Source: an uncultured Bacteroidales bacterium (lineage in GTDB: Bacteria > Bacteroidota > Bacteroidia > Bacteroidales > UBA4417). From it: a stretch of DNA of 5,012 bases. The stretch lies in contig CALCJE010000037.1 of assembly GCA_937965665.1 (NCBI GenBank), positions 1 through 5,012 on the forward strand, read 5' to 3'. The translations under genes and the position numbers were made by a program. Below are positions 1-4,877 of the stretch, one piece after another (position 1 is the first letter of the stretch; each line of letters opens with the position of its first letter). The notes beneath the pieces are model-generated. The model did no database searches. It had not been told where the DNA came from and worked only from the letters and a program-made list of their open reading frames with translations.

Positions 1-1
1 T

Positions 2-751
2 ATTTCGAATGTTAAACACTTTTACGATCGCGGGGCACGCTACATCACACTTTGCCATACCAAAAACAACGATATCTGCACCAGTTCAACAGATACCGCC
101 AACACCAAAGGGCTCAGTGTTTTTGGGGTCAAGGTGGTAAATGAAATGAACCGCCTGGGAATGATGATTGATGTTTCCCATGCTTCGGATCAATCATTCT
201 ACGATGTCATAAAACTAAGCAAGGCCCCGGTTATTGCTTCGCATTCGTGCTCGAGGGCATTGTGCGACAACCCGCGTAACCTTACCGACGATATGTTGCA
301 AGCACTGGCTGCCAACAACGGCGTGGTGCAGATGTGTATTTTGAGCGATTATGTTAAAAAATCACCCCCAAACCCTGAACGCGACTCAGCCAGGCAGGCC
401 CTTCGGAAAAAGTACAACAATTTCCAGGACCTGAAAGATGAACAATGGGAAGCAGCCAACTCCGAATGGAATTCTATTGATACCCGGTTCCCCCAGGTAA
501 TGGCCACGGTAAGTGATGTAGTCGATCACATCGACCATATGGTAAAAATTGCCGGTATCGATCATGTGGGTATTGGAACTGATTTTGACGGTGGCGGCGG
601 TGTTGCCGATTGCAAAGATGTCAGCCAGATGGGAAATATCACGCTCGAACTGGTTAAGCGCGGGTATAGCAAAAAAGACATTGAAAAAATATGGGGCGGT
701 AACCTGATGCGGGTAATGCACGATGTGGCTGCTGCTGCCGGGAAGGGATGA
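2..751 (+). CDS. Membrane dipeptidase, peptidase family M19 (5'-truncated by the window edge)
   Basis: Zinc-dependent dipeptidase of the renal dipeptidase type, which hydrolyses dipeptides. The reading frame is open from base 2, and 249 residues are visible before the TGA; the true start lies upstream. Residues are numbered from the first visible codon. His60 (DVSHAS) and His81 (IASHS) are 21 residues apart, exactly the spacing of zinc ligands His214 and His235 in human DPEP1. Arg92 (NPRN) and Asp194 (TDFDG) match its substrate-binding Arg and catalytic-site Asp. The segment YITLCHTKNN, the EMNRLGMMIDVSH block and the C-terminal NLMRVM are also family features. The N-terminal HxD and Glu ligands are outside the window, so activity and any signal peptide cannot be judged. 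A charged stretch at about residues 110-150, between the His and Asp motifs, is longer than in DPEP1. A GTG at 134 opens the frame internally but is not the start, because conserved sequence precedes it. The 102-bp gap to the next + strand gene leaves co-transcription open. Confidence 0.93.
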   Translation: MSNVKHFYDRGARYITLCHTKNNDICTSSTDTANTKGLSVFGVKVVNEMNRLGMMIDVSHASDQSFYDVIKLSKAPVIASHSCSRALCDNPRNLTDDMLQALAANNGVVQMCILSDYVKKSPPNPERDSARQALRKKYNNFQDLKDEQWEAANSEWNSIDTRFPQVMATVSDVVDHIDHMVKIAGIDHVGIGTDFDGGGGVADCKDVSQMGNITLELVKRGYSKKDIEKIWGGNLMRVMHDVAAAAGKG

Positions 752-797
752 GAGGAGAGTGGACGAAAGGGAGAGTGAGCGAGATGGAGAGCTAAAG
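748..797 (+). repeat. GA-rich low-complexity spacer
   Basis: Starting at the dipeptidase stop codon, about 50 bases are almost all purine on the + strand and built from overlapping GAGAG, GAGTG and GAGCGAG words. This differs in composition from both flanking genes. It resembles the degenerate short-word repeats seen in spacers of many Bacteroidota genomes, though I infer that from memory of such sequences and not from a search. It may instead be simple slippage-expanded sequence. No hairpin or promoter element is visible in it. Confidence 0.5.
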
Positions 798-853
798 ATG
801 CAGGACAGTAAAGATATTTTAAACAATTTGAATTTGACGATAATCGCAGTAAG

Positions 854-1561
854 ATGATTAAAGCTTTCGTGGTAAAACTTCGGGATGACGAATTTAGCGC
901 GGAATACCAGGATACGTTGTTGCAGTATCTGCCGGAGGCCGGGAGAAAGCGTGTAAGCAACAGGCAGAACCTTACCAGCAAGTTGCATACGGTTGCCGGC
1001 GAGTTATTGGCACGGTATTCGGTTGGGCAATATCTTGGCCATGCGAAACCTGAAATAGAACTTGAGTTTGGTGAAAAAGGCAAACCTCGCATTGCCAACC
1101 TCATTAACGTGCATTTTAATATTTCACATTCGGGCAATTATGTGGTTTGTGCGGTATCCGGGCAGGAGTTGGGAATTGATGTGGAACGGGTCCGGAAGGT
1201 GAACCTGCGGATAGCCGAACGTTTTTTTTCGCAGCCTGAAATTGATGACCTGATGGCGCTGGAGGAGGATGAGCGCATGCAATACTTCATCACTTTATGG
1301 ACCATTAAAGAGAGTTACCTCAAAGCTATAGGCCGCGGACTTACACAGCATCTGAATTCGTTTACCATCCGGAAAAACGGCAATGCATATCTGCTCACGG
1401 GCAACCAGGAGGCCGAAGGATATGGGATTGAAGCCTTTAGCATTGCACCGGATTATGCCCTGGCTATCTGCTCACCGCTCCCGTTTTCACCGGCCGAAAT
1501 CACCACATTAACCTTAAAAGATATTACCCTTTCGCTGCCGGTTTATCCCGAAAGTCATTAA
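854..1561 (+). CDS. Sfp-type 4'-phosphopantetheinyl transferase
   Basis: Transfers the phosphopantetheine arm of coenzyme A to a conserved serine of carrier proteins (ACP/PCP), a cytoplasmic Mg-dependent reaction. The 235-residue product aligns along its length with B. subtilis Sfp (224 residues). GKPRI at 76-80 and FNISHSG at 88-94 are followed by GIDVER (107-112), FFSQPE (124-129) and WTIKESYLKAIGRGL (149-163). The key residues His92, Asp109, Glu111, Trp149, Lys152, Glu153 and Lys157 sit at a constant offset of +2 from Sfp His90, Asp107, Glu109, Trp147, Lys150, Glu151 and Lys155, so the enzyme looks intact. The ATG at 854 is the first start in frame after an in-frame TAA at 809; no clear Shine-Dalgarno precedes it. 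No PKS, NRPS or fatty-acid genes adjoin, so the carrier-protein substrate cannot be inferred. Being Sfp-like and over 220 residues, it is not the short AcpS type. Confidence 0.95.
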   Translation: MIKAFVVKLRDDEFSAEYQDTLLQYLPEAGRKRVSNRQNLTSKLHTVAGELLARYSVGQYLGHAKPEIELEFGEKGKPRIANLINVHFNISHSGNYVVCAVSGQELGIDVERVRKVNLRIAERFFSQPEIDDLMALEEDERMQYFITLWTIKESYLKAIGRGLTQHLNSFTIRKNGNAYLLTGNQEAEGYGIEAFSIAPDYALAICSPLPFSPAEITTLTLKDITLSLPVYPESH

Positions 1562-1566
1562 ATTTG
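1559..1566 (+). promoter_or_regulatory. Candidate -7 promoter element before the patatin gene
   Basis: TAAATTTG is an exact match to the Bacteroidota -7 consensus TAnnTTTG. It overlaps the stop codon of the phosphopantetheinyl transferase and would start transcription near 1570-1573, about 55 bases before the patatin ATG. The upstream -33 element is poor: the nearest TTCG lies at 1531-1534, spaced 24 bases away where 19-21 is usual. Because the motif is short and AT-rich, a chance match is quite possible. Confidence 0.35.
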
Positions 1567-1576
1567 TTTACCTTAT

Positions 1577-1611
1577 TTTTTGTCGACCACGGGTTTCGCC
1601 CGGTGCAAAAA
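1577..1611 (+). other. Dyad/hairpin in the leader of the patatin gene
   Basis: The inner stem pairs CAC and GGG (1588-1593) with CCC and GTG (1599-1601, 1603-1605), with G1602 bulged and a TTTCG loop. An outer stem pairs TTTTTG (1577-1582) with CAAAAA (1606-1611), leaving a five-base bulge on the left. It lies in the 65-bp gap and ends 15 bases before the patatin ATG. The T-run lies 5' of the stem and the A-run 3' of it, on both strands, so it does not look like an intrinsic terminator. A leader structure is the more natural reading. Confidence 0.35.
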
Positions 1612-1626
1612 TTATATATCAGGCCT

Positions 1627-2538
1627 ATGAAACGTAATATAGCTTTGGTTCTTTCAAGCGGCGGCGCCAGGGGCATTGCCCATATCGGGGTGATTGAAGA
1701 ATTATTGAATTCGGGATATAACATAACTTCCATAGCCGGAGCTTCGATGGGAGCCCTGGTAGGTGGTATGCAGGCTAAAGGCACGCTTCCCGAATTTAAA
1801 GAATGGCTGTTGTCGGTCACTAAAATGGAAATGCTCAAATTTATGGACCTGGCGGTGGGGCACGGCGGCCTGATAAAAGGTGAAAAAATAATGAAAGTGG
1901 TTGGCGAATACATTGGAGATGTTAATATCGAAAATTTGTCAATTCCATTTTCGTGTGTGGCTGCCGACCTCGAGGGTCACAGGGAAGTGGTATTCAATTC
2001 AGGTAACCTGCTGCTGGCCATCAGGGCTTCATGTTCCATCCCAACTGTTTTTTTACCAGTTTATCACAAAAATATGAGGCTTGTCGATGGCGGGGTGCTC
2101 AATCCTTTGCCGCTCGACCTTGTAAAAAGGAGCCCGGATGATATACTGGTTGCGGTTAATGTAAATGCTAATATTCCATACGAACCTGTTAATCACGAAA
2201 TAAAACAGTTGCAGGAGCAGGAAATCCACTACAGCAAAATGAGGGCGGCATTAAATGAGAAATGGTCAGGATTAATTGACCTGTACGTTGAAAAATATCG
2301 CAAAGGGCGGCCCGCAAAACCAAAGCCCTACAATTTGTTTGATGTTATTTCCGATTCTATTATCCTTGCCCAGAATAAGGCCGCAAGTTTGTATATTGAC
2401 AAATACAACCCGGATATTGTTATTGAAACATCGGTTGATATTTGTTCCACTTTCGATTTTTACAAATCGGAAGAACTGATTGAAGCCGGTCGTGTAGCCT
2501 GCCGGAAAGCACTCGAAAAGGTGAAAATCACTAAATAA
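1627..2538 (+). CDS. Patatin-like phospholipase family protein (RssA-like)
   Basis: Predicted serine acyl hydrolase with a Ser-Asp dyad, a family that cleaves acyl groups from phospholipids or other lipids. The 303-residue product starts directly with the domain. The oxyanion-hole motif GGARGIAHIG is at 12-21, the nucleophile elbow GASMG at 38-42 with Ser40, and the catalytic Asp154 is in VDGGVLNPLP (153-162). The IRASCSIPTVFLPV segment before it is also typical. I see no signal peptide or membrane segment, and the length leaves no room for an outer-membrane barrel as in PlpD, so a cytoplasmic or peripheral protein of the RssA/YchK type is likely. The C-terminal 140 residues are charged and less conserved. 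A TTG at 1564 would add 21 residues, but they overlap the promoter-like motif and dyad, and the ATG at 1627 places MKRNIALVLSSGGARG exactly where the family begins. AGG at 1621-1623 is at most a weak ribosome site. The substrate is unknown. Confidence 0.92.
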   Translation: MKRNIALVLSSGGARGIAHIGVIEELLNSGYNITSIAGASMGALVGGMQAKGTLPEFKEWLLSVTKMEMLKFMDLAVGHGGLIKGEKIMKVVGEYIGDVNIENLSIPFSCVAADLEGHREVVFNSGNLLLAIRASCSIPTVFLPVYHKNMRLVDGGVLNPLPLDLVKRSPDDILVAVNVNANIPYEPVNHEIKQLQEQEIHYSKMRAALNEKWSGLIDLYVEKYRKGRPAKPKPYNLFDVISDSIILAQNKAASLYIDKYNPDIVIETSVDICSTFDFYKSEELIEAGRVACRKALEKVKITK

Positions 2539-2579
2539 AAGGCCCACAATCTTTCAATTTCACAATACGGGGTTACATG

Positions 2580-2616
2580 GTTTCAGTGTACCAAAGTTAC
2601 AAGGGTACAGTGAAAC
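2580..2616. repeat. Imperfect inverted repeat, 12 of 13 bases paired
   Basis: The left arm GTTTCAGTGTACC (2580-2592) and the right arm GGTACAGTGAAAC (2604-2616) are reverse complements except for one central G-G mismatch, around an 11-base loop. It begins 42 bases after the patatin stop. There is no T-run after it on either strand, so it is not a standard intrinsic terminator, although it could protect the 3' end of the patatin mRNA. It may also be a by-product of the surrounding word repeats. Confidence 0.6.
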
Positions 2617-2758
2617 AAGCTCAGAATAACACAGAGACGGGTGGCATTGAAATAAAAGCTGTGCAACGGAAGACTGAAGTGCCCGTTTTGGTAGGGAAAG
2701 GCACTACAACCCTTCAATTATTTGGAAGCGCGCCCGAAAATAATTTCAAATCGCAAAT

Positions 2759-2786
2759 CCCTGCCAGCTGACGCAGTCAGGCAGGG
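2759..2786 (-). terminator. GC-rich palindrome, possible terminator of the sigma factor gene
   Basis: CCCTGCC (2759-2765) pairs perfectly with GGCAGGG (2780-2786), and inside it TGAC (2769-2772) pairs with GTCA (2776-2779) over a three-base loop. Three unpaired bases (2766-2768) interrupt the left arm, giving an 11-bp stem in total. On the - strand it starts 17 bases after the sigma factor stop and is followed by a moderately T-rich stretch (complement of 2758-2740), which fits a weak terminator. On the + strand no T-run follows. A REP-like repeat is the alternative explanation. Confidence 0.45.
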
Positions 2787-2816
2787 TAAATCGTAAATCT
2801 CTATCACGATTTACTC
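2784..2816. repeat. Inverted repeat overlapping the 3' end of the sigma factor gene
   Basis: GTAAATCGT (2786-2794) and ACGATTTAC (2806-2814) are perfect 9-bp reverse complements around an 11-base loop. The pairing extends to 2784-2816 with one G-T wobble. The right arm encodes the last codons and stop of the sigma factor. It shares bases with the adjacent GC-rich palindrome, so the two hairpins would compete. It could contribute to transcript 3'-end formation for the convergent pair. Confidence 0.5.
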
Positions 2817-3403
2817 ATAATATTATACAGCAGTTCGCGTGCCCTGAAAAGCCGCACTTTTACCGTACCCTCGGGCAGGTTTAGTTTGGTGGCTATTTCT
2901 TCGCAAGATAATTCGTTAAAATAATGATCAATTACTATTTCCTTATACTTGGGATGAAGTGAGTCGACAATTTCGCGCAGCAGGCGGGTTTCCTGCCGGG
3001 TAATCATGAGTTGTTCAGGGCTTGGAAGCTGGTTTGCCAGTTCGTGGGCAACCATTCCATTGCCAGCCTCCTGCTGATTGAGTATATTTTCGTTTTCCTT
3101 TTTGTTTCGCCTGAGGTAATCGATGCAGTTATTTTTTGCAATCCTGTAAAGCCAGGTACTGAATGCAAAATCGGGAGTATATTGATCGAGTTTGCTGAAA
3201 GCCTTATTAAAAGCCTCCATGGTAAGATCTTCTGCATCGCTGGATTGGCCGGTCATTTTCAGCATACGTGCATATACCTTTTCGACGTATTCGTCCATCA
3301 GTTGCGCATATGCTGCCCTGTTGCCCGATTCCAGAATCAGCTTAACCAAACGGTAATCACGTTCGGACTTGCTGATATTTAGGCTATTCTCTGCTTTGAC
3401 CAC
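2804..3403 (-). CDS. ECF-type RNA polymerase sigma factor (sigma-70 family)
   Basis: Small two-domain sigma factor that directs RNA polymerase core to a set of promoters. Of 199 residues, region 2 spans about 32-101: DAEDLTMEAFNKAF (56-69) matches the region 2.2 core-binding helix, and FSTWLYRIAKNNCIDYLRRNKK (81-102) covers regions 2.3-2.4. Region 4 spans about 135-195, with SLHPKYKEIVIDHYFNELS followed by the helix-turn-helix EEIATKLNLPEGTVKVRLFRARELL. There is no region 1.1 or 3, as expected for an ECF. The GTG at 3403 is the only usual start in frame after the TAA at 3416-3418; the first internal ATG, residue 36, would cut into region 2. No anti-sigma gene follows, since the next gene is convergent. 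It lies 87 bp downstream of a glycosyltransferase in the same direction, with an AT-only dyad between them. The regulon cannot be deduced. Confidence 0.93.
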   Translation of the reverse strand: MVKAENSLNISKSERDYRLVKLILESGNRAAYAQLMDEYVEKVYARMLKMTGQSSDAEDLTMEAFNKAFSKLDQYTPDFAFSTWLYRIAKNNCIDYLRRNKKENENILNQQEAGNGMVAHELANQLPSPEQLMITRQETRLLREIVDSLHPKYKEIVIDHYFNELSCEEIATKLNLPEGTVKVRLFRARELLYNIMSKS

Positions 3404-3408
3404 CTCCT
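3403..3408 (-). promoter_or_regulatory. Strong Shine-Dalgarno AGGAGG abutting the sigma factor GTG
   Basis: On the - strand the sequence AGGAGGTG (3408-3401) includes a full AGGAGG. Its last G is also the first base of the GTG start, so the spacing is too short for normal use. No ATG, GTG or TTG lies 5-9 bases downstream in frame. The only other opening is an ATT at 3415-3413, upstream of the motif. Either the GTG is used with unusual geometry or a rare start codon applies. Confidence 0.45.
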
Positions 3409-3432
3409 CAAAAATTTACAAACATCATTTTA

Positions 3433-3450
3433 TTATTAATACCTTAATAA
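3433..3450. promoter_or_regulatory. AT-only dyad before the sigma factor gene, possible operator
   Basis: TTATTAA (3433-3439) and TTAATAA (3444-3450) are perfect 7-bp reverse complements separated by TACC. The dyad is centred about 38 bases upstream of the sigma factor GTG, in the 87-bp gap after the glycosyltransferase. A regulator binding site or a weak AT hairpin is possible. The surrounding sequence is very AT-rich, so such a dyad could arise by chance. No TAnnTTTG element is convincing in this gap; the closest is GATGTTTG on the - strand at 3426-3419. Confidence 0.3.
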
Positions 3451-3490
3451 CTCATTTGTAATTATTTTGTTGCAAATGCCGGCAAAAAGG

Positions 3491-4636
3491 CTATCTCCAC
3501 TTTACAGGTTTATTGAGCAGGTTGGCAAACGCAAGTATGGGGCTTATAATCATCAGGAAAAGTTCAAACAACGGGACAAGCAACAGGAATCCCTTTTCCG
3601 AAAGTTTTTTCATCACTTTGCCGGTTACCAGCAACTGGGTGAACAGTCGCAGCCCTACAATACCCAGTACAACATACGGCTGATACCACAATACCAGCAA
3701 TGCAATTGCCAGGGCCCAGAACAAAGTTTGTGTAAAAGCAAATAATCCCAGTACAAATTTATGAATGGGTTTGTAGTAGCTCCCCGTTTGCAGGTGCCTG
3801 CGTTTCTGCCTGATCCATTGATCGAAGGATGTTTTCGGCTTACTGATGGTTCGTGCATCTGCCTGTATTTCGATACGGGTATTACTGCCGGTAGCAGCTT
3901 TGTTAATAAACAAATCGTCGTCGCCGGACTGAATACGATAATGCGAAATAAACCCGTTTTGCCTGTAAAATAACGATTTACGGTATGCCATATTTCGGCC
4001 AACTCCCATGTAAGGCATGCCTGCCCGGGCAAAACCAAGGTAGTTCATAGCAATGCGGGTTGTATCGAAACGGATCAGCAGGTTGAGAAGCGATTTCGAT
4101 TTGTTGTAGGCGCCATATCCCAGTACAATTTCGGTTCCTTCGGTAAAGTTGGCTGCCATGCGCCGAAGCCATTGGTTGCTGGCCGGAACGCAGTCGGCAT
4201 CCGTAAACAGTAAAATCTCGTAACTGGCTGATTTTATACCAATTGACAAAGGAAATTTCTTACCGGTAAAGAAATTGAGGTCCTGCGGTACATTTACAAT
4301 TTTCAGATTTTTATGTACTTCGGCCAGGTCGCGGAGCAGGTAATGAGTTTCGTCCTCAGAGCCATGATTTACAACAACAACTTCGAACTGCGAATAATCC
4401 TGTGCCAGCAGTAAAGGAAGGTTTTCTTTCAGGTTGTGATACTCGTCGCGTGCACATACAATCACCGAAACACCCTGGTCGGAACGGACAAACTCATTTT
4501 TTTGCCTGAAAAAGGCTACTTTACCATAAATACTCCAATAGTAAATCAACTGAATGATGGTAATAAAAGCCAGTACAGCAAGGGCAATAAACAACAATGG
4601 ATTTTGAGCGTAGATATCCTGGATCATCAATAACAT
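3491..4636 (-). CDS. Membrane-anchored family 2 glycosyltransferase
   Basis: Transfers a sugar from a nucleotide-sugar donor, probably to an envelope glycan or lipid at the inner face of the cytoplasmic membrane. Numbered from the ATG at 4636 (381 residues), one membrane helix lies at about 12-34, then the GT-A catalytic domain: VSVIVCARDE (56-65), the donor-site DADC (DxD, 146-149), SGDDDLF (237-243) with the probable catalytic acid, and QKRRH (277-281), a variant of the QxxRW motif of processive enzymes with His in place of Trp. Three hydrophobic segments follow at about 294-318, 321-339 and 350-374, so the active domain faces the cytoplasm. A TTG at 4651 would add five residues but lies inside a promoter-like TACTTTTG; ATG 4627 is a further option. 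No other glycan genes adjoin, so donor and acceptor are unknown. It is the first of two - strand genes and could be read with the sigma factor gene. Confidence 0.92.
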   Translation of the reverse strand: MLLMIQDIYAQNPLLFIALAVLAFITIIQLIYYWSIYGKVAFFRQKNEFVRSDQGVSVIVCARDEYHNLKENLPLLLAQDYSQFEVVVVNHGSEDETHYLLRDLAEVHKNLKIVNVPQDLNFFTGKKFPLSIGIKSASYEILLFTDADCVPASNQWLRRMAANFTEGTEIVLGYGAYNKSKSLLNLLIRFDTTRIAMNYLGFARAGMPYMGVGRNMAYRKSLFYRQNGFISHYRIQSGDDDLFINKAATGSNTRIEIQADARTISKPKTSFDQWIRQKRRHLQTGSYYKPIHKFVLGLFAFTQTLFWALAIALLVLWYQPYVVLGIVGLRLFTQLLVTGKVMKKLSEKGFLLLVPLFELFLMIISPILAFANLLNKPVKWR

Positions 4637-4648
4637 GAATTGGGCTAA

Positions 4649-4656
4649 CAAAAGTA
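4649..4656 (-). promoter_or_regulatory. Candidate -7 promoter element of the glycosyltransferase gene
   Basis: Read on the - strand, TACTTTTG (4656-4649) matches the Bacteroidota -7 consensus TAnnTTTG exactly. Transcription would begin near 4643-4645, leaving a leader of under 10 bases before the ATG at 4636, or about 16-18 bases if the ATG at 4627 is used. No clear -33 TTTG lies at the usual distance; the nearest is 31 bases upstream. The match argues against the TTG at 4651 as the start codon. Confidence 0.45.
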
Positions 4657-4679
4657 TTATTCTGAAATGAATTATGATC

Positions 4680-4687
4680 TATCTTTG
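4680..4687 (+). promoter_or_regulatory. Candidate -7 promoter element directed toward tgt
   Basis: TATCTTTG, followed by CA, matches TAnnTTTG exactly and has the common Bacteroidota form TATCTTTGCA. Predicted transcription starts near 4691-4694, at the base of the hairpin at 4692-4758 and about 185 bases before the tgt ATG. No good -33 element is seen (TCTG at 4661-4664 is the closest). No other TAnnTTTG match exists on this strand between here and tgt. Confidence 0.5.
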
Positions 4688-4691
4688 CAAA

Positions 4692-4758
4692 AAAGTTTAT
4701 AACAGCCTATCACCTCTGTAGATAACTGTATTACTGACAGATAGCGGTTATAAAATTT
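4692..4758 (+). other. Hairpin in the long leader upstream of tgt
   Basis: TTTATAAC (4696-4703) pairs perfectly with GTTATAAA (4747-4754), and CTATC (4707-4711) pairs with GATAG (4740-4744), across a small internal loop of three and two bases. Three more A-T pairs extend the base (4692-4694 with 4756-4758) past one mismatch. The apical region of 28 bases contains a possible alternative pairing, CTGT (4726-4729) with ACAG (4737-4740). The flanking genes diverge, so a terminator for either is not expected here. A structured 5' leader or a small RNA is possible. It does not match the preQ1 riboswitch consensus as I know it. Confidence 0.45.
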
Positions 4759-4877
4759 GTTTTGTTAATCATTATATTGTGGAATACCTCTTTTTTTCAT
4801 CCTGCCCTGACTGTTTGAACCAGTGGCGACAAAAAGTTTTCTCAATATTATCTGCCAACTGACATACCCAAACAAGG

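Larger units (their letters stand above)
2539..2803. other. Convergent intergenic spacer without a convincing gene
   Basis: This 265-bp gap lies between the stop codons of the + strand patatin gene and the - strand sigma factor gene. The first part (about 2548-2620) is made of related short words such as TTTCAATTTCACAAT, GGTTACA, GTTACAAGG and GGTACA. The middle (about 2620-2740) shows nothing I recognise. The last part (2741-2803) holds AAATCG-type words around a palindrome. A 64-codon open frame at 2577-2771 runs through these repeats and matches no family I know. No tRNA-like cloverleaf was seen. Confidence 0.6.

Noticed and set aside
748..795. 15-codon frame starting in the dipeptidase stop (ATGA overlap)
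   Set aside because: It is encoded entirely by the GA-rich low-complexity tract and has no recognisable content.
386..1137. Long - strand open frames opposite the dipeptidase and PPTase genes
   Set aside because: They are antisense shadows of two genes with clear catalytic motifs; their translations show no domain.
1564..1626. TTG start extending the patatin protein by 21 residues
   Set aside because: The extension covers a promoter-like motif and a dyad, and the family domain begins right after the ATG at 1627.
1..2538. PPTase, patatin and dipeptidase as a new biosynthetic or defence system
   Set aside because: No carrier protein, synthase, nucleotide cyclase (as in CBASS with patatin effectors) or mobile-element gene is present; the patatin is of the ordinary RssA type.
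2577..2771. 64-codon + strand open frame in the convergent spacer
   Set aside because: It runs through inverted repeats and word repeats, and ends inside the GC-rich palindrome. The translation resembles no family I know and has no ribosome site.
4637..4651. TTG start extending the glycosyltransferase by five residues
   Set aside because: The TTG lies inside TACTTTTG, an exact -7 match; the ATG at 4636 follows at a sensible distance.
4692..4758. Hairpin before tgt as an intrinsic terminator
   Set aside because: No gene on either strand ends nearby, since the flanking genes diverge, and no clean T-run follows directly.
4692..4877. preQ1 riboswitch upstream of tgt
   Set aside because: The characteristic small stem-loop and the A-rich tail that pairs with its loop are not present; only the gene context suggests it.
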